A stretch of 64,000 nt of DNA from Streptomyces sp. NRRL S-1022. GTDB taxonomy: Bacteria > Actinomycetota > Actinomycetes > Streptomycetales > Streptomycetaceae. Position numbers and translations under genes: made by a program. The stretch's first letter is position 1. Every line of letters starts with the position of its first letter. A model generated the notes under the pieces. The model made no database searches. It worked only from the letters and a program-made list of their open reading frames with translations, and was not told the origin of the DNA. The stretch covers positions 88,913-152,912 of the forward strand of contig NZ_JOIU01000020.1 of NCBI RefSeq assembly GCF_000720135.1, given 5' to 3'. Below, one piece after another: positions 43,996 to 51,629 of this stretch.

Positions 43996-44359
43996 GTCCC
44001 CCATCAGAACACGGCCCACTGACAATCCCCGCCGCCGGCCGGTGCACGCGGGGTGGAATCGGGATGAAGAGCCGGGGCCGCCGCCGCCCCGCGCGGACGC
44101 CCCGGTGGCGCGCCCCGTGACCGACGGCGCCGCCCGGCGTCCCGCACGGGCCGGCCGCCGGCCGACGCCGTCCGGGCGGGTGATCCGGGCGGGCGGGTGC
44201 CGGGCGGGAAGCCCGGGCCGGGGACGGCCGGGCTGTCAGCGGCCGTCGGCTCGCCGGCGCCCCGGCCGTCCGTCGCGGTGCCGGCGTCCCCTCGGGGAAC
44301 CGGTGCGGAAACCTTCCTGCCGGGGGGCCGACGCTGACGAGCCGGCAGGAGGAGTGGTG
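43996..44359. other. Non-coding gap at the left edge of the gene cluster
   Basis: About 360 bp of very G+C-rich sequence without a supported gene. It contains the promoter of the phosphatase gene and, near 44315-44350, a hairpin that may end the SARP transcript. GGGCGGG-rich short repeats occur around 44180-44220. It marks the change from housekeeping genes to the biosynthetic cluster. Confidence 0.5.
44315..44350 (-). terminator. Hairpin after the SARP gene
   Basis: TCCTGCCGG and CCGGCAGGA form a 9-bp stem around an 18-nt loop, just beyond the SARP stop codon. Confidence 0.4.
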
Positions 44360-46834
44360 TCACTGGACGGGCAGGCAGTCCTCGTCCGAGCAGCTGAGGT
44401 CGTCGGACGGCTCGTCGAGCAGCACCGTGGTGGCGGAGCGCCGGTCCGAGGACCAGTCGGCGTGCCGCTGGAACTCCGGGTCGGCGCCCGCGACGACGGT
44501 GAGGGGGATGCTGCCGGGGAGCCGGGCGATGAGCCCGACCAGCTCCCTGGTCGCCGTGTCCCCGAGGTGCAGATCGTGGACGATCAGGACGATCGGACCG
44601 TCATGGGCGACGGCCTCCAGGAAGTACCGCCAGACCTCCTGCCACTCCTCGGCGCCCAGCCGCTCGGGCGAGCGGTTCGACGTCTCCAGGACCGAAGTGC
44701 AGCGGGCGACGAGCCAGTTGATGCAGCTCTTGCCCGCGTCCAGGCGCTGGACGGTCTCGCTGACCTTCCGGCGGACCGCCCACGGCGGATCGGACTTCGA
44801 CAGCCCCGAGAACCTGAAGATGATCTCCCGGTGCAGGCCGAACGGGCCCGCCTCGGCGGCGTCCTGCCGGTCCCAGGTCAGCACCTGCGCCCCGTCCAGC
44901 TCCGCGGCGGCGAAGTCCTCCAGCTTGCCGAGCATCCGGCGGCGGGGGGCCTCCTCGGTGCTCAGCACGGTGATCAGGTGCGGCTGGGACCAGCGGCTGC
45001 TGTGGCTCATCACCCCTTCGAGCAGGTCGAGTTCGCGATGGTGCCCGTCGTCGTCCGCCTCGGGATCGGGTTCCACGGCGCCGAGCAGCCGCCAGCGCAC
45101 GGGTGTGCCCGGGATCTCCTCGTACGCGAAGTGCTCCCTGGTCGCCTCACGCGTGCGTTCGCAGACCAGCGTCCCGTCCGAGGTCGACAGGGCCAGCAGC
45201 GCCTCGCACTCCTTCACCGTGTGGCCGTAGACCCGGGGCGGCCGGCTGCCGCCGAGCGACTGGCTCACCAGCACGGCGCCCGTCGCGACCGCCGTGCGCA
45301 GCTCCGTGCGGGCGGCCACGGGGGCGCCCGCCGTTCCGGGGGCGGAGGCGGTCAGGGCCGTGCGCAGCGCGGTGGCGGCGCGGGCGGCGCGCAGCGGGTG
45401 CTCGGTGTCGTCGGAGTCGTCGGAGTCCGCCGGGAACAGGGCGAGGGTGAGCGTGTGCAGCGAGAAGACGACCGTACCGCCGCAGAGTTCGATCTCCTGG
45501 TGGATCAGGGTGCCCACCCCGTCCATCAGGGCGTCGAGTTCACCGGCGTCGGCCAGGGCGGGGTCGGGTTCGGCCCGTACCAGCAGGAGGCTGGCCTCGC
45601 GGCGCACCGCGGAGGCGGCGTTGGGCGTGCCGACGGCCGTCGGCGGCAGGTCCCGGACGGGGGCGCGGGCCGCCGGGTCGTTCCTCGGCGCCGAACCGCT
45701 GACGGCGGACAGTGCCTTGGGGGCCGGGGCCGGGGCGGGGAGGACGGCCCTCAGCGCCGGGCGCTGGGGGCTGGGGCCGGAACCCTGGACGGGCGCCCGG
45801 GGCGCGGCCGGGGGCCTGCCGTCGGGCAGGGTGCCGGTGCCCGGAGCGGTGGGCGGGGCCTGCGCGAGGGCCAGGGCCGGGACGGGGGCGGACAGGACGC
45901 CCACCGGGTCCGGCTCGTGCGCGGGGGCCGGGTTGCGGCGGGCGGGCCGGGGCGGGTTGGGGGCCGGGCTGTCGGGGACGGGGCGCGGGCCGAAGGGCCT
46001 CGGCGCCGTCTCCGCCGGACCGTGCAGCAGGGCCGCCGTGCCCTGCACGGAATAGGGCGCGGCGGGGGCCGGCGCGAGCTGGAGGGCGGGGTCGTGGGTG
46101 AGGATCGCCTGCTGGAGCTGCTGGAGTTCCCGGCTGGGTTCGAGACCGAGCTCCTCGACCAGCCGGGCCCGCAGCCGGCTGAACACGCCCAGCGCGTCCG
46201 ACTGGCGTCCGCAGCGGTACAGGGCGCGCATGAGCTGGCCGCAGGCGCGCTCGCGCAGCGGCTCGTCCTCCACCAGGGATTCCAGCTCACCGAGTACGGC
46301 GTAGTGGCGTCCGCAGGCGAGCTGGGCCTCGAAGAGGTCCTCCAGGACGTCCAGCCGCATGTTCTGCAGCGTGGTCAGCTCGGGCCAGAGCAGGCCCACT
46401 TCGGTCAGGTCCGCGAGGGCCGGGCCGCGCCACAGCTCCAGGGCGTCGCTCAGCAGCGTGGCCGCCGCGTCGGGCTGCCCCGCCTCCAGCCGGGCGCGGC
46501 CCTCGCGCACCCACCGGTAGAAGAGGTGCAGGTCCACGCGGTCGGGGGAGACGTCCAGGGAGTAGCCGGGGGGCTGGGTACGCAGCGCCACGGGCACGTC
46601 CGCGCCGTCGACGAGCTTGCGGCGCAGGCTCCAGACCGAGTTCTGCAGGATCTTGCGGGCGGTCATCGGAGCTTCTTCGACGCTCCACAGAGCCTTCAGC
46701 AACTTGCTGATCGGGACCGTCTGGTTGGGGTGGAGGAGGAGGTATCCGAGCGTCGCCCGCTGCTTGCTGCCCCCCAAGGAGATGGGCTGTCCCCCGGATA
46801 TGACTTCTAACGGGCCTAACATCCTGAACCACAT
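44360..46834 (-). CDS. SARP (BTAD) pathway regulator with decayed cyclase/ATPase half
   Basis: 824-residue putative cluster activator. The N-terminal SARP part has an OmpR-type DNA-binding domain (1-100, MLGPLEVISGGQPISLGG) and the BTAD helical domain (about 101-250). After a Pro/Ala-rich linker comes a class III nucleotide-cyclase-like domain (about 415-590), then an ATPase-like domain (about 600-810). PimR of pimaricin biosynthesis has this layout. Here the P-loop is lost: the place of GxxxxGK[ST] reads STEEAPRRRMLGK (about 624-636), and the Walker B-like strand is VLIVHDLH. Codons 6 and 9 are TTA (46817-46819 and 46808-46810), so translation should depend on the bldA tRNA. GAGGGA precedes the ATG. 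It probably activates the genes to its right. Confidence 0.9.
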   Translation of the reverse strand: MWFRMLGPLEVISGGQPISLGGSKQRATLGYLLLHPNQTVPISKLLKALWSVEEAPMTARKILQNSVWSLRRKLVDGADVPVALRTQPPGYSLDVSPDRVDLHLFYRWVREGRARLEAGQPDAAATLLSDALELWRGPALADLTEVGLLWPELTTLQNMRLDVLEDLFEAQLACGRHYAVLGELESLVEDEPLRERACGQLMRALYRCGRQSDALGVFSRLRARLVEELGLEPSRELQQLQQAILTHDPALQLAPAPAAPYSVQGTAALLHGPAETAPRPFGPRPVPDSPAPNPPRPARRNPAPAHEPDPVGVLSAPVPALALAQAPPTAPGTGTLPDGRPPAAPRAPVQGSGPSPQRPALRAVLPAPAPAPKALSAVSGSAPRNDPAARAPVRDLPPTAVGTPNAASAVRREASLLLVRAEPDPALADAGELDALMDGVGTLIHQEIELCGGTVVFSLHTLTLALFPADSDDSDDTEHPLRAARAATALRTALTASAPGTAGAPVAARTELRTAVATGAVLVSQSLGGSRPPRVYGHTVKECEALLALSTSDGTLVCERTREATREHFAYEEIPGTPVRWRLLGAVEPDPEADDDGHHRELDLLEGVMSHSSRWSQPHLITVLSTEEAPRRRMLGKLEDFAAAELDGAQVLTWDRQDAAEAGPFGLHREIIFRFSGLSKSDPPWAVRRKVSETVQRLDAGKSCINWLVARCTSVLETSNRSPERLGAEEWQEVWRYFLEAVAHDGPIVLIVHDLHLGDTATRELVGLIARLPGSIPLTVVAGADPEFQRHADWSSDRRSATTVLLDEPSDDLSCSDEDCLPVQ

Positions 46835-47170
46835 AGTCCCTCAGCATGGTCGACGGCCGGCGCAGGGCTCACCCCCCCATACGCCGGGAACACAACCAAT
46901 GCTACTAAAAATATGAGCCAATACCACAACGATCTGTGCTCGACGCCTCACGGGGCGGCGCTTCCCGTGGAGATATGAGCGTACTTGTGTGTTCTGTGGT
47001 TGCACGGTGCTCGTCGGCTCGCCGAACTCGTGGCGACCTTCGTTCCCGGACTCCCGGCGGGCGCCGGCCGAGCGGCCGCGATCCCCCTCGACCCGTCGAG
47101 GCGCCCGGCCGGCTGCCCGTCGCCGCCCCCCGTCCCCCCGGGGAGCGAGCGGTCCGGGTCCGTTCCGGGG
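46835..47170. other. Promoter region of the SARP gene
   Basis: 336 bp without a gene. A short AT-rich core near 46900-46930 (TACTAAAAATATGAG) is the likely promoter of the SARP gene on the minus strand. I cannot place a -10/-35 pair with confidence. Confidence 0.4.
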
Positions 47171-48625
47171 TCAGCTCCTCACGGAGGCGGCGGAGGCGGT
47201 CAGGCCGGCCGCGAGGCCGCCGGCCCGGACGCCGGTCTCGATGGCGCCGTCCACGTAGCCGGCCCAGCCGGTCGCGATGTCGCTGCCCGCGAAGACCAGA
47301 CGGCCGTACGGCTGCCGGACGACACGCAGGGAGCCGAGCAGCTGACCGGGACGCATGAAGGTCCAACCGCCCTTGGCGTAGGCGTCCTTGCCCCAGTCCT
47401 GGCCCTTGACGGACAGCACCTTGGTGCCCGGGAGCACCTCGCTGACGGCGCCCTGCACCTGCGACACGCTGGTGACGTCCAGGTTCGGGTTGACGCTGAA
47501 GGCGATGAGCACCGTGCCCTGGGACGACTTGTCGGCGTGCGTGAGGACCAGGTCGAGCAGCGCGCCGCTCTTGCCGTTGACCAGCGGGCGGCCGATGTCG
47601 CCCTGGACCTGGATGAAGACCTTCTTGGCGGTCGGCACGCCGACGCTCTGGGTGCTCAGCCGCGAGAACTCGGCCGGCAGGCCGGAGCTGAAGTTGATGG
47701 AGTTCCAGGTGTTCACCGGTACGGCCACCACCACGGCCGCGGCGTCGTACACCAGGCCGCCCGCCGTCACCTGGACCCGCGAACCGGTGTCGGTGACCTT
47801 GGTGACCGGGGTGTTGTAGAGGACGGTGACACCGGACTCGGCGAGCATCTTGGAGACGACGGTCTTCATCCCGCCCACGGGACGGGTGACGTTGATGCCG
47901 TGGAACGTCTCGGTGTTGTAGCCGCACAGCGCCCACCAGCGGGCGAGCTGCGTGAGCGAGCCGCGCTCGAAGCCGCCGCCGTACGCGCCGGTGGTGGCGC
48001 TCACCCAGTTCGTCTCCAGCGTCGACAGCCGCAGCTGGCGCGCCCGGTCGCCGAGGGTCAGCTTGTCGAGGTCGACCAGCAGGTCCTCGCGGGAGAAGGG
48101 GTCGTAGGCGTTCGGCATGTACGTCTCGGCGCCCTCGACGAACTTCCGCAGGATGGCGTCCTGCTGGTCGAGGAAGGTCAGGTCCTGCCTGGCGTAGCCG
48201 CCGGACTCCGTGGCGAACACCGTGAAGTCGGGGTTCGGGTCGTCCACCGTGGCGATGCCCAGGCGCTGGACCTCGTTCCAGACCCGGGTCTGGCTGGGGT
48301 GGATCCAGGTCGCGCCGAACTCGATCGGCAGTCCCGAGAACGTGCTCGACCAGGCCCGGCCGCCGATGCGGTCGCGGGCTTCGAGGATCAGCGTGCGCTT
48401 CCCCTTGGCCTTGAGTTCCCGTGCCGCCGACACCCCGGCGAAGCCGCCGCCGATGACGATGGCGTCGTAGCTGCGGCCGGTCTCGGTCACCGATCCGGCC
48501 GCGGAGGCGGTGTGGGCGGAGGCGACACCGGCGGCGCCCAGCGCCCCCGCGGCAGCGCCGGCCTTGAGTATCGCGCGACGCGTGGTCCGCGCTCCCCCGA
48601 AGAGTGTCTCTTTCTTGTGCTTCAT
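47171..48625 (-). CDS. Tat-signal flavin amine oxidase
   Basis: 484-residue FAD amine oxidase. The N-terminus has a twin-arginine signal: RTTRRAILKAG (Arg 16-17) followed by an Ala/Gly-rich core ending near ASAHTASAAG (residue about 43). The FAD motif is IVIGGGFAGVSAARELKAKG with LEARDRIGGRAW, and the C-terminal FAD segment is LVFAGSDIATGWAGYVDGAIETG, both typical of the monoamine/putrescine oxidase family. It would oxidise a C-N bond to an imine with O2. Export suggests action on a finished or excreted amine. The ATG at 48625 has AAGGGGA; the longer frame is rejected. It is divergent from the hydroxylase gene and 336 bp upstream of the SARP gene on the same strand. Confidence 0.88.
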   Translation of the reverse strand: MKHKKETLFGGARTTRRAILKAGAAAGALGAAGVASAHTASAAGSVTETGRSYDAIVIGGGFAGVSAARELKAKGKRTLILEARDRIGGRAWSSTFSGLPIEFGATWIHPSQTRVWNEVQRLGIATVDDPNPDFTVFATESGGYARQDLTFLDQQDAILRKFVEGAETYMPNAYDPFSREDLLVDLDKLTLGDRARQLRLSTLETNWVSATTGAYGGGFERGSLTQLARWWALCGYNTETFHGINVTRPVGGMKTVVSKMLAESGVTVLYNTPVTKVTDTGSRVQVTAGGLVYDAAAVVVAVPVNTWNSINFSSGLPAEFSRLSTQSVGVPTAKKVFIQVQGDIGRPLVNGKSGALLDLVLTHADKSSQGTVLIAFSVNPNLDVTSVSQVQGAVSEVLPGTKVLSVKGQDWGKDAYAKGGWTFMRPGQLLGSLRVVRQPYGRLVFAGSDIATGWAGYVDGAIETGVRAGGLAAGLTASAASVRS

Positions 48626-48987
48626 TCCAGTCCCCTTGTACACAACGTGGTCCGTTGTCCAGGAATCAAGCGCTGCTGTGGTCACCTGAACGGACAATCA
48701 CCCTAGTTGCAGTTGACCGAAATCCATCCGGCTTTTGGCATTGACTGATAATCGCCTGTCTCCGCAGGTTTAAAGGTTGCCGCTGATCGGTGGGTTACCG
48801 TCCGGTGGACGCTCGGTGCCGGCCCGCGGCCGGATGTCTGGTTAGCTTGGCCGGGACGGGACGGTTACTCGCTGGTGGCCAGGGGATGGGCCGGTCTCAC
48901 TTAATTTGTTCAGGCCCCGAAACGGAAACGGCGCTGACTGATCTGCGCCATGCCTTTCACCCCCGCCGAACCCACCAAGGAGCAGGG
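48626..48987. other. Divergent promoter region in the cluster
   Basis: 362 bp without a gene between the amine oxidase and hydroxylase genes. It is AT-richer than its surroundings at 48660-48780, with TTGACC (48713), GATAAT (48747) and TAGCTT (48843) as possible promoter parts. Two similar heptamers, TCCGGTG (48801) and CTCGGTG (48812), are 11 bp apart and could be part of a SARP site. Confidence 0.4.
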
Positions 48988-50166
48988 ATGGCCGTCAGGT
49001 CCACTGAAGCGGAAAACATTCTCAAGGCGGTCCGGGAAATCGTGCCGACGCTGCGGGCCAACGGCCTGGCGTCCGAGGACCAGCGCTGGATAGTCCAGGA
49101 GAACATCGACCTCCTGGAGAAGGCCGGCGTCTTCCGCATCGCCGTGCCGAAGCGCTTCGGCGGCCTGGACCTCTCGCTGAAGGAACAGGTCGAGATCATC
49201 ACCGAGATCTCCCGCGGCTGCGGCTCCACCGGCTGGGTGGCCGTCGCCTGGATCTCCAGCGCCTGGATGGCCACGCTGTACCCGCTGGAGGCCCAGGAGG
49301 AGATCTTCAAGGGCGGATCGGTGCGCATCTCCGGCGGCTTCACCCCGACCGCGAAGATGGTCCCCGCCGAGGGCGGCTACGTCCTCAACGGTGCCTGGCG
49401 CTTCAACTCCGGTGTCCGCGGCGCGCACTGGGACCTGCTGGCCGCCGAACTGGAGCACCCCGACGGCACCGTCGAGGAGGTGTACGCCATGGTCCCGGTG
49501 GAGCAGCTGACCATCGCCGACGACTGGCACGTCTCGGCCGCCATCGCCACCGGCAGCTCGACGTCGAGCGCGACGGACCTCTTCGTCCCCGCCCACCGGG
49601 TCGTCACCCTGGAGGACGCCGTCATGGGTACCAGCGGCGGCGGTGCCGTCACCGGCTCCCAGGGGCGCGACTACAGCCTGATCAGCTTCGTCGTCGCCGA
49701 GTCCGTCGCCGTCTACATCGGCATGGCGCGCGCCGCGTACGAGGAGCTCGTCGCCGCGGTCAAGGGCAAGCCGCTCGCGTACAGCAACGTCACCGACCAG
49801 TCGCAGCACCCGCTGACCCAGATCCAGGTCGCGCTGGCGCACAGCAAGATCGAGGCCGCCGAGGCGCTCGCCGAGACCTACCTCGGCTTCCTCCAGGAGC
49901 GCGCCGACGCGGGCGAGCAGCCGACCTGGGAGGAGAAGGCGCAGGTGCGCGGCAAGGCCGGCGCCGCGATCCTGCTCACCCAGGAGGCCCTGGAGGCCCT
50001 CCACTCCGTCAGCGGCGCCGGCCTGCTCTCCCGGAAGGCGCCGTTCCAGCGCTTCTACCGGGACCTGCAGGGCCTGTCCCGGCACGGTCTGATGGCCCCC
50101 AACATGGGGCTTGAGGTGTACGGCCGCACGCTGCTCGGCCTCGACCCCGACAGCCTCTTCCTGTAG
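48988..50166 (+). CDS. Acyl-CoA-dehydrogenase-fold flavin-dependent hydroxylase
   Basis: 392-residue protein of the group D flavin monooxygenases (HsaA/HpaB-like). It resembles acyl-CoA dehydrogenases but lacks their catalytic Glu context. Seen are GVFRIAVPKRFGGLDLSLKE, SRGCGSTGWVAVAWISSAWM, VRISGGFTPTAKMVP, NGAWRFNSGVRGAHW, and the C-terminal RFYRDLQGLSRHGLMAPNMG. Such enzymes use reduced flavin from a partner reductase to hydroxylate a substrate with O2. The flavin reductase gene at 53416 in the same cluster is the obvious partner. AAGGAG precedes the ATG. The substrate is presumably the polyketide or alkaloid intermediate. Confidence 0.85.
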   Translation: MAVRSTEAENILKAVREIVPTLRANGLASEDQRWIVQENIDLLEKAGVFRIAVPKRFGGLDLSLKEQVEIITEISRGCGSTGWVAVAWISSAWMATLYPLEAQEEIFKGGSVRISGGFTPTAKMVPAEGGYVLNGAWRFNSGVRGAHWDLLAAELEHPDGTVEEVYAMVPVEQLTIADDWHVSAAIATGSSTSSATDLFVPAHRVVTLEDAVMGTSGGGAVTGSQGRDYSLISFVVAESVAVYIGMARAAYEELVAAVKGKPLAYSNVTDQSQHPLTQIQVALAHSKIEAAEALAETYLGFLQERADAGEQPTWEEKAQVRGKAGAAILLTQEALEALHSVSGAGLLSRKAPFQRFYRDLQGLSRHGLMAPNMGLEVYGRTLLGLDPDSLFL

Positions 50167-50188
50167 GACGCCGCTTTTCGGCGGCGTC
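50167..50188 (+). terminator. Short hairpin between hydroxylase and imine reductase genes
   Basis: GACGCCGC and GCGGCGTC form an 8-bp stem with a TTTTCG loop, starting at the hydroxylase stop codon and followed by TT. It may attenuate rather than stop transcription, as the next gene begins 33 bp later. Confidence 0.5.
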
Positions 50189-50221
50189 TTGATTCCGAGT
50201 AGATGAATGAGGAGCAAGTAC

Positions 50222-51103
50222 ATGTCGAACACGAACCAGGGCCCGGTGACCGTCCTCGGACTGGGAATGATGGGTACCGCCCTGGCCACCGCCTTTGTGA
50301 AGAACGGCAATCCCACCACCGTGTGGAACCGTTCCGCTGACAAGGCGGACGCGCTCGTCGAGCAGGGCGCGGTCTTCGCCGCCGACATCCGGCAGGCGAT
50401 CGAGGCCAGCCCGGTCGTCGTGGCGTGCGTCTCCACGTACGAGGTGCTGAACGACCTGTTCGCCGGTGCCGCCGCCGAGCTCAAGGGCAAGGTGGTCATC
50501 AACCTCACCTCGGGTACCCCCGAGGACGCCCGTGCCCTCGCCGTCTGGGCCGAGCAGAACGGGGTGCGCTACCTGGACGGTGCCATCATGGCCGTCCCGC
50601 AGATGATCGGCCTGCCCCAGGCCCTGATCTTCTACGCGGGCGCCCAGGAGGTGTTCGCCGAGCACGAGGAGCTGCTGAAGCCGCTCGCCGGCAACAACGT
50701 GTACCTGGGCGCGGACACCGGTGTGGCGATGATCTACGACCTCGGCCTGCTGTCGCTGCTGTGGTCGAGCCTCGCGGGTTACTTCCACGCCGTGGCCCTC
50801 GTCAACTCGGCCGGGGTCTCGGCGGAGGCCTTCACGCCTTTCGCCCTGACCTGGATCGAGCACGTCATCACCCCGTCGATCCCGCAGAGCGCCCAGGAGA
50901 TCGACTCGGCGAGCTTCGAGACCGAGGTCTCCAGCCTCGGTGTCAACAAGGCCGCGATCGAGCACCTGGTCGCGACGAGCAAGCAGCTGGGCGTCAACAG
51001 CGACTTCTCCGCCTCCATCCAGGCACTGATCGAGCGTCGCGTCGCGCAGGGCCACGCCACCCACAGCCTGGCCAGCCTGGTCGAGGCCTTCAAGCAGGGC
51101 TGA
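50222..51103 (+). CDS. Imine reductase (IRED) family NADPH oxidoreductase
   Basis: 293-residue enzyme of the imine reductase family. The Rossmann motif is VTVLGLGMMGTALATAF, and the NADPH-phosphate motif WNRS (35-38) is typical. The hallmark stretch is YLDGAIMAVPQMIGLPQALI (residues 117-136), and the dimer helix starts GADTGVAMIYDLGLLSLLW with Asp173 at the place of the catalytic residue of some IREDs. The family reduces cyclic imines to amines. Beside an aminotransferase and a PKS this fits reduction of a polyketide-derived cyclic imine. GAGGAG lies 7 nt before the ATG. It shares a likely transcript with the hydroxylase gene and ends at a hairpin. Confidence 0.88.
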   Translation: MSNTNQGPVTVLGLGMMGTALATAFVKNGNPTTVWNRSADKADALVEQGAVFAADIRQAIEASPVVVACVSTYEVLNDLFAGAAAELKGKVVINLTSGTPEDARALAVWAEQNGVRYLDGAIMAVPQMIGLPQALIFYAGAQEVFAEHEELLKPLAGNNVYLGADTGVAMIYDLGLLSLLWSSLAGYFHAVALVNSAGVSAEAFTPFALTWIEHVITPSIPQSAQEIDSASFETEVSSLGVNKAAIEHLVATSKQLGVNSDFSASIQALIERRVAQGHATHSLASLVEAFKQG

Positions 51104-51106
51104 CCC

Positions 51107-51131
51107 CCGGGCGTCCCGGCGGGACGCCCGG
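51107..51131. terminator. Hairpin after the imine reductase gene
   Basis: An 11-bp perfect stem, CCGGGCGTCCC and its complement, with a GGC loop, lies directly after the stop codon. Confidence 0.75.
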
Positions 51132-51238
51132 CGCACGGTGAGGAAGGGAACCCGCTGGGCGGGACACGGCTCGGTGCCGGGTCCCGCCCAGCGGTGTACC
51201 GGCCCGCCCAGCGGTGTACCGGACGGGGTCCCGGATCG

Positions 51239-51480
51239 GGTTCCGGCCGACGGGGTATCAGGAGGGGTTCGCGTGCCGGGTTCCGGCCGGCGAGGTGCGC
51301 CGGACGGGGTCTCGTACCGGGTCCAGGCCGACGGGGCACCGGACTTGGATCTCGTACCGGTCCCGGCCGACGGGGCACCGGACGGGGTTTTCGTACCGGG
51401 TTCCGGCTGGCGAGGTGCGCCGGACGGGGTTCCCGTACCGGGTTCCGGCCGGCGGGGCACCGGACGGGGCGGGGTGTACG
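51239..51480. repeat. Tandem array of about 40-bp units between convergent genes
   Basis: At least six degenerate units of 39-42 bp lie head to tail. Each begins near GTTCCGGCCGRCG and ends near TCGTACCGG; unit starts are close to 51240, 51280, 51321, 51361, 51400 and 51442. A separate 20-bp duplication (ending AGCGGTGTACCGG) precedes it at 51183-51222. The array fills most of the 500-bp gap between the imine reductase and aminotransferase genes. All frames are open because of composition; I see no ribosome binding site, so I treat it as non-coding. Confidence 0.75.
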
Positions 51481-51629
51481 GCGCCGCGGGGGCCGGTCCC
51501 GGTCCTCGGCCGGGCGGGCCCGGGCCGACGGGCACCGGCAGCCGGACGGTGCGGCCGGAACGGCCGAAAGCCGGTGGCCGGGACGGTGCATCCGTCCCGG
51601 CCACCGGCTCCCCCGGTTCGTCGCGTCCG

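Noticed and set aside
43607..46810. A 1067-codon plus-strand frame opposite the SARP gene
   Set aside because: It crosses the phosphatase gene, a gap and the SARP gene without respecting their borders and has no recognisable domain or start signal. The minus strand encodes clear SARP and BTAD domains.
51132..51629. A repeat protein encoded in the gap between the imine reductase and aminotransferase genes
   Set aside because: Several frames on both strands are open through the tandem array, as expected from composition. None has a ribosome binding site or a non-repeat domain.
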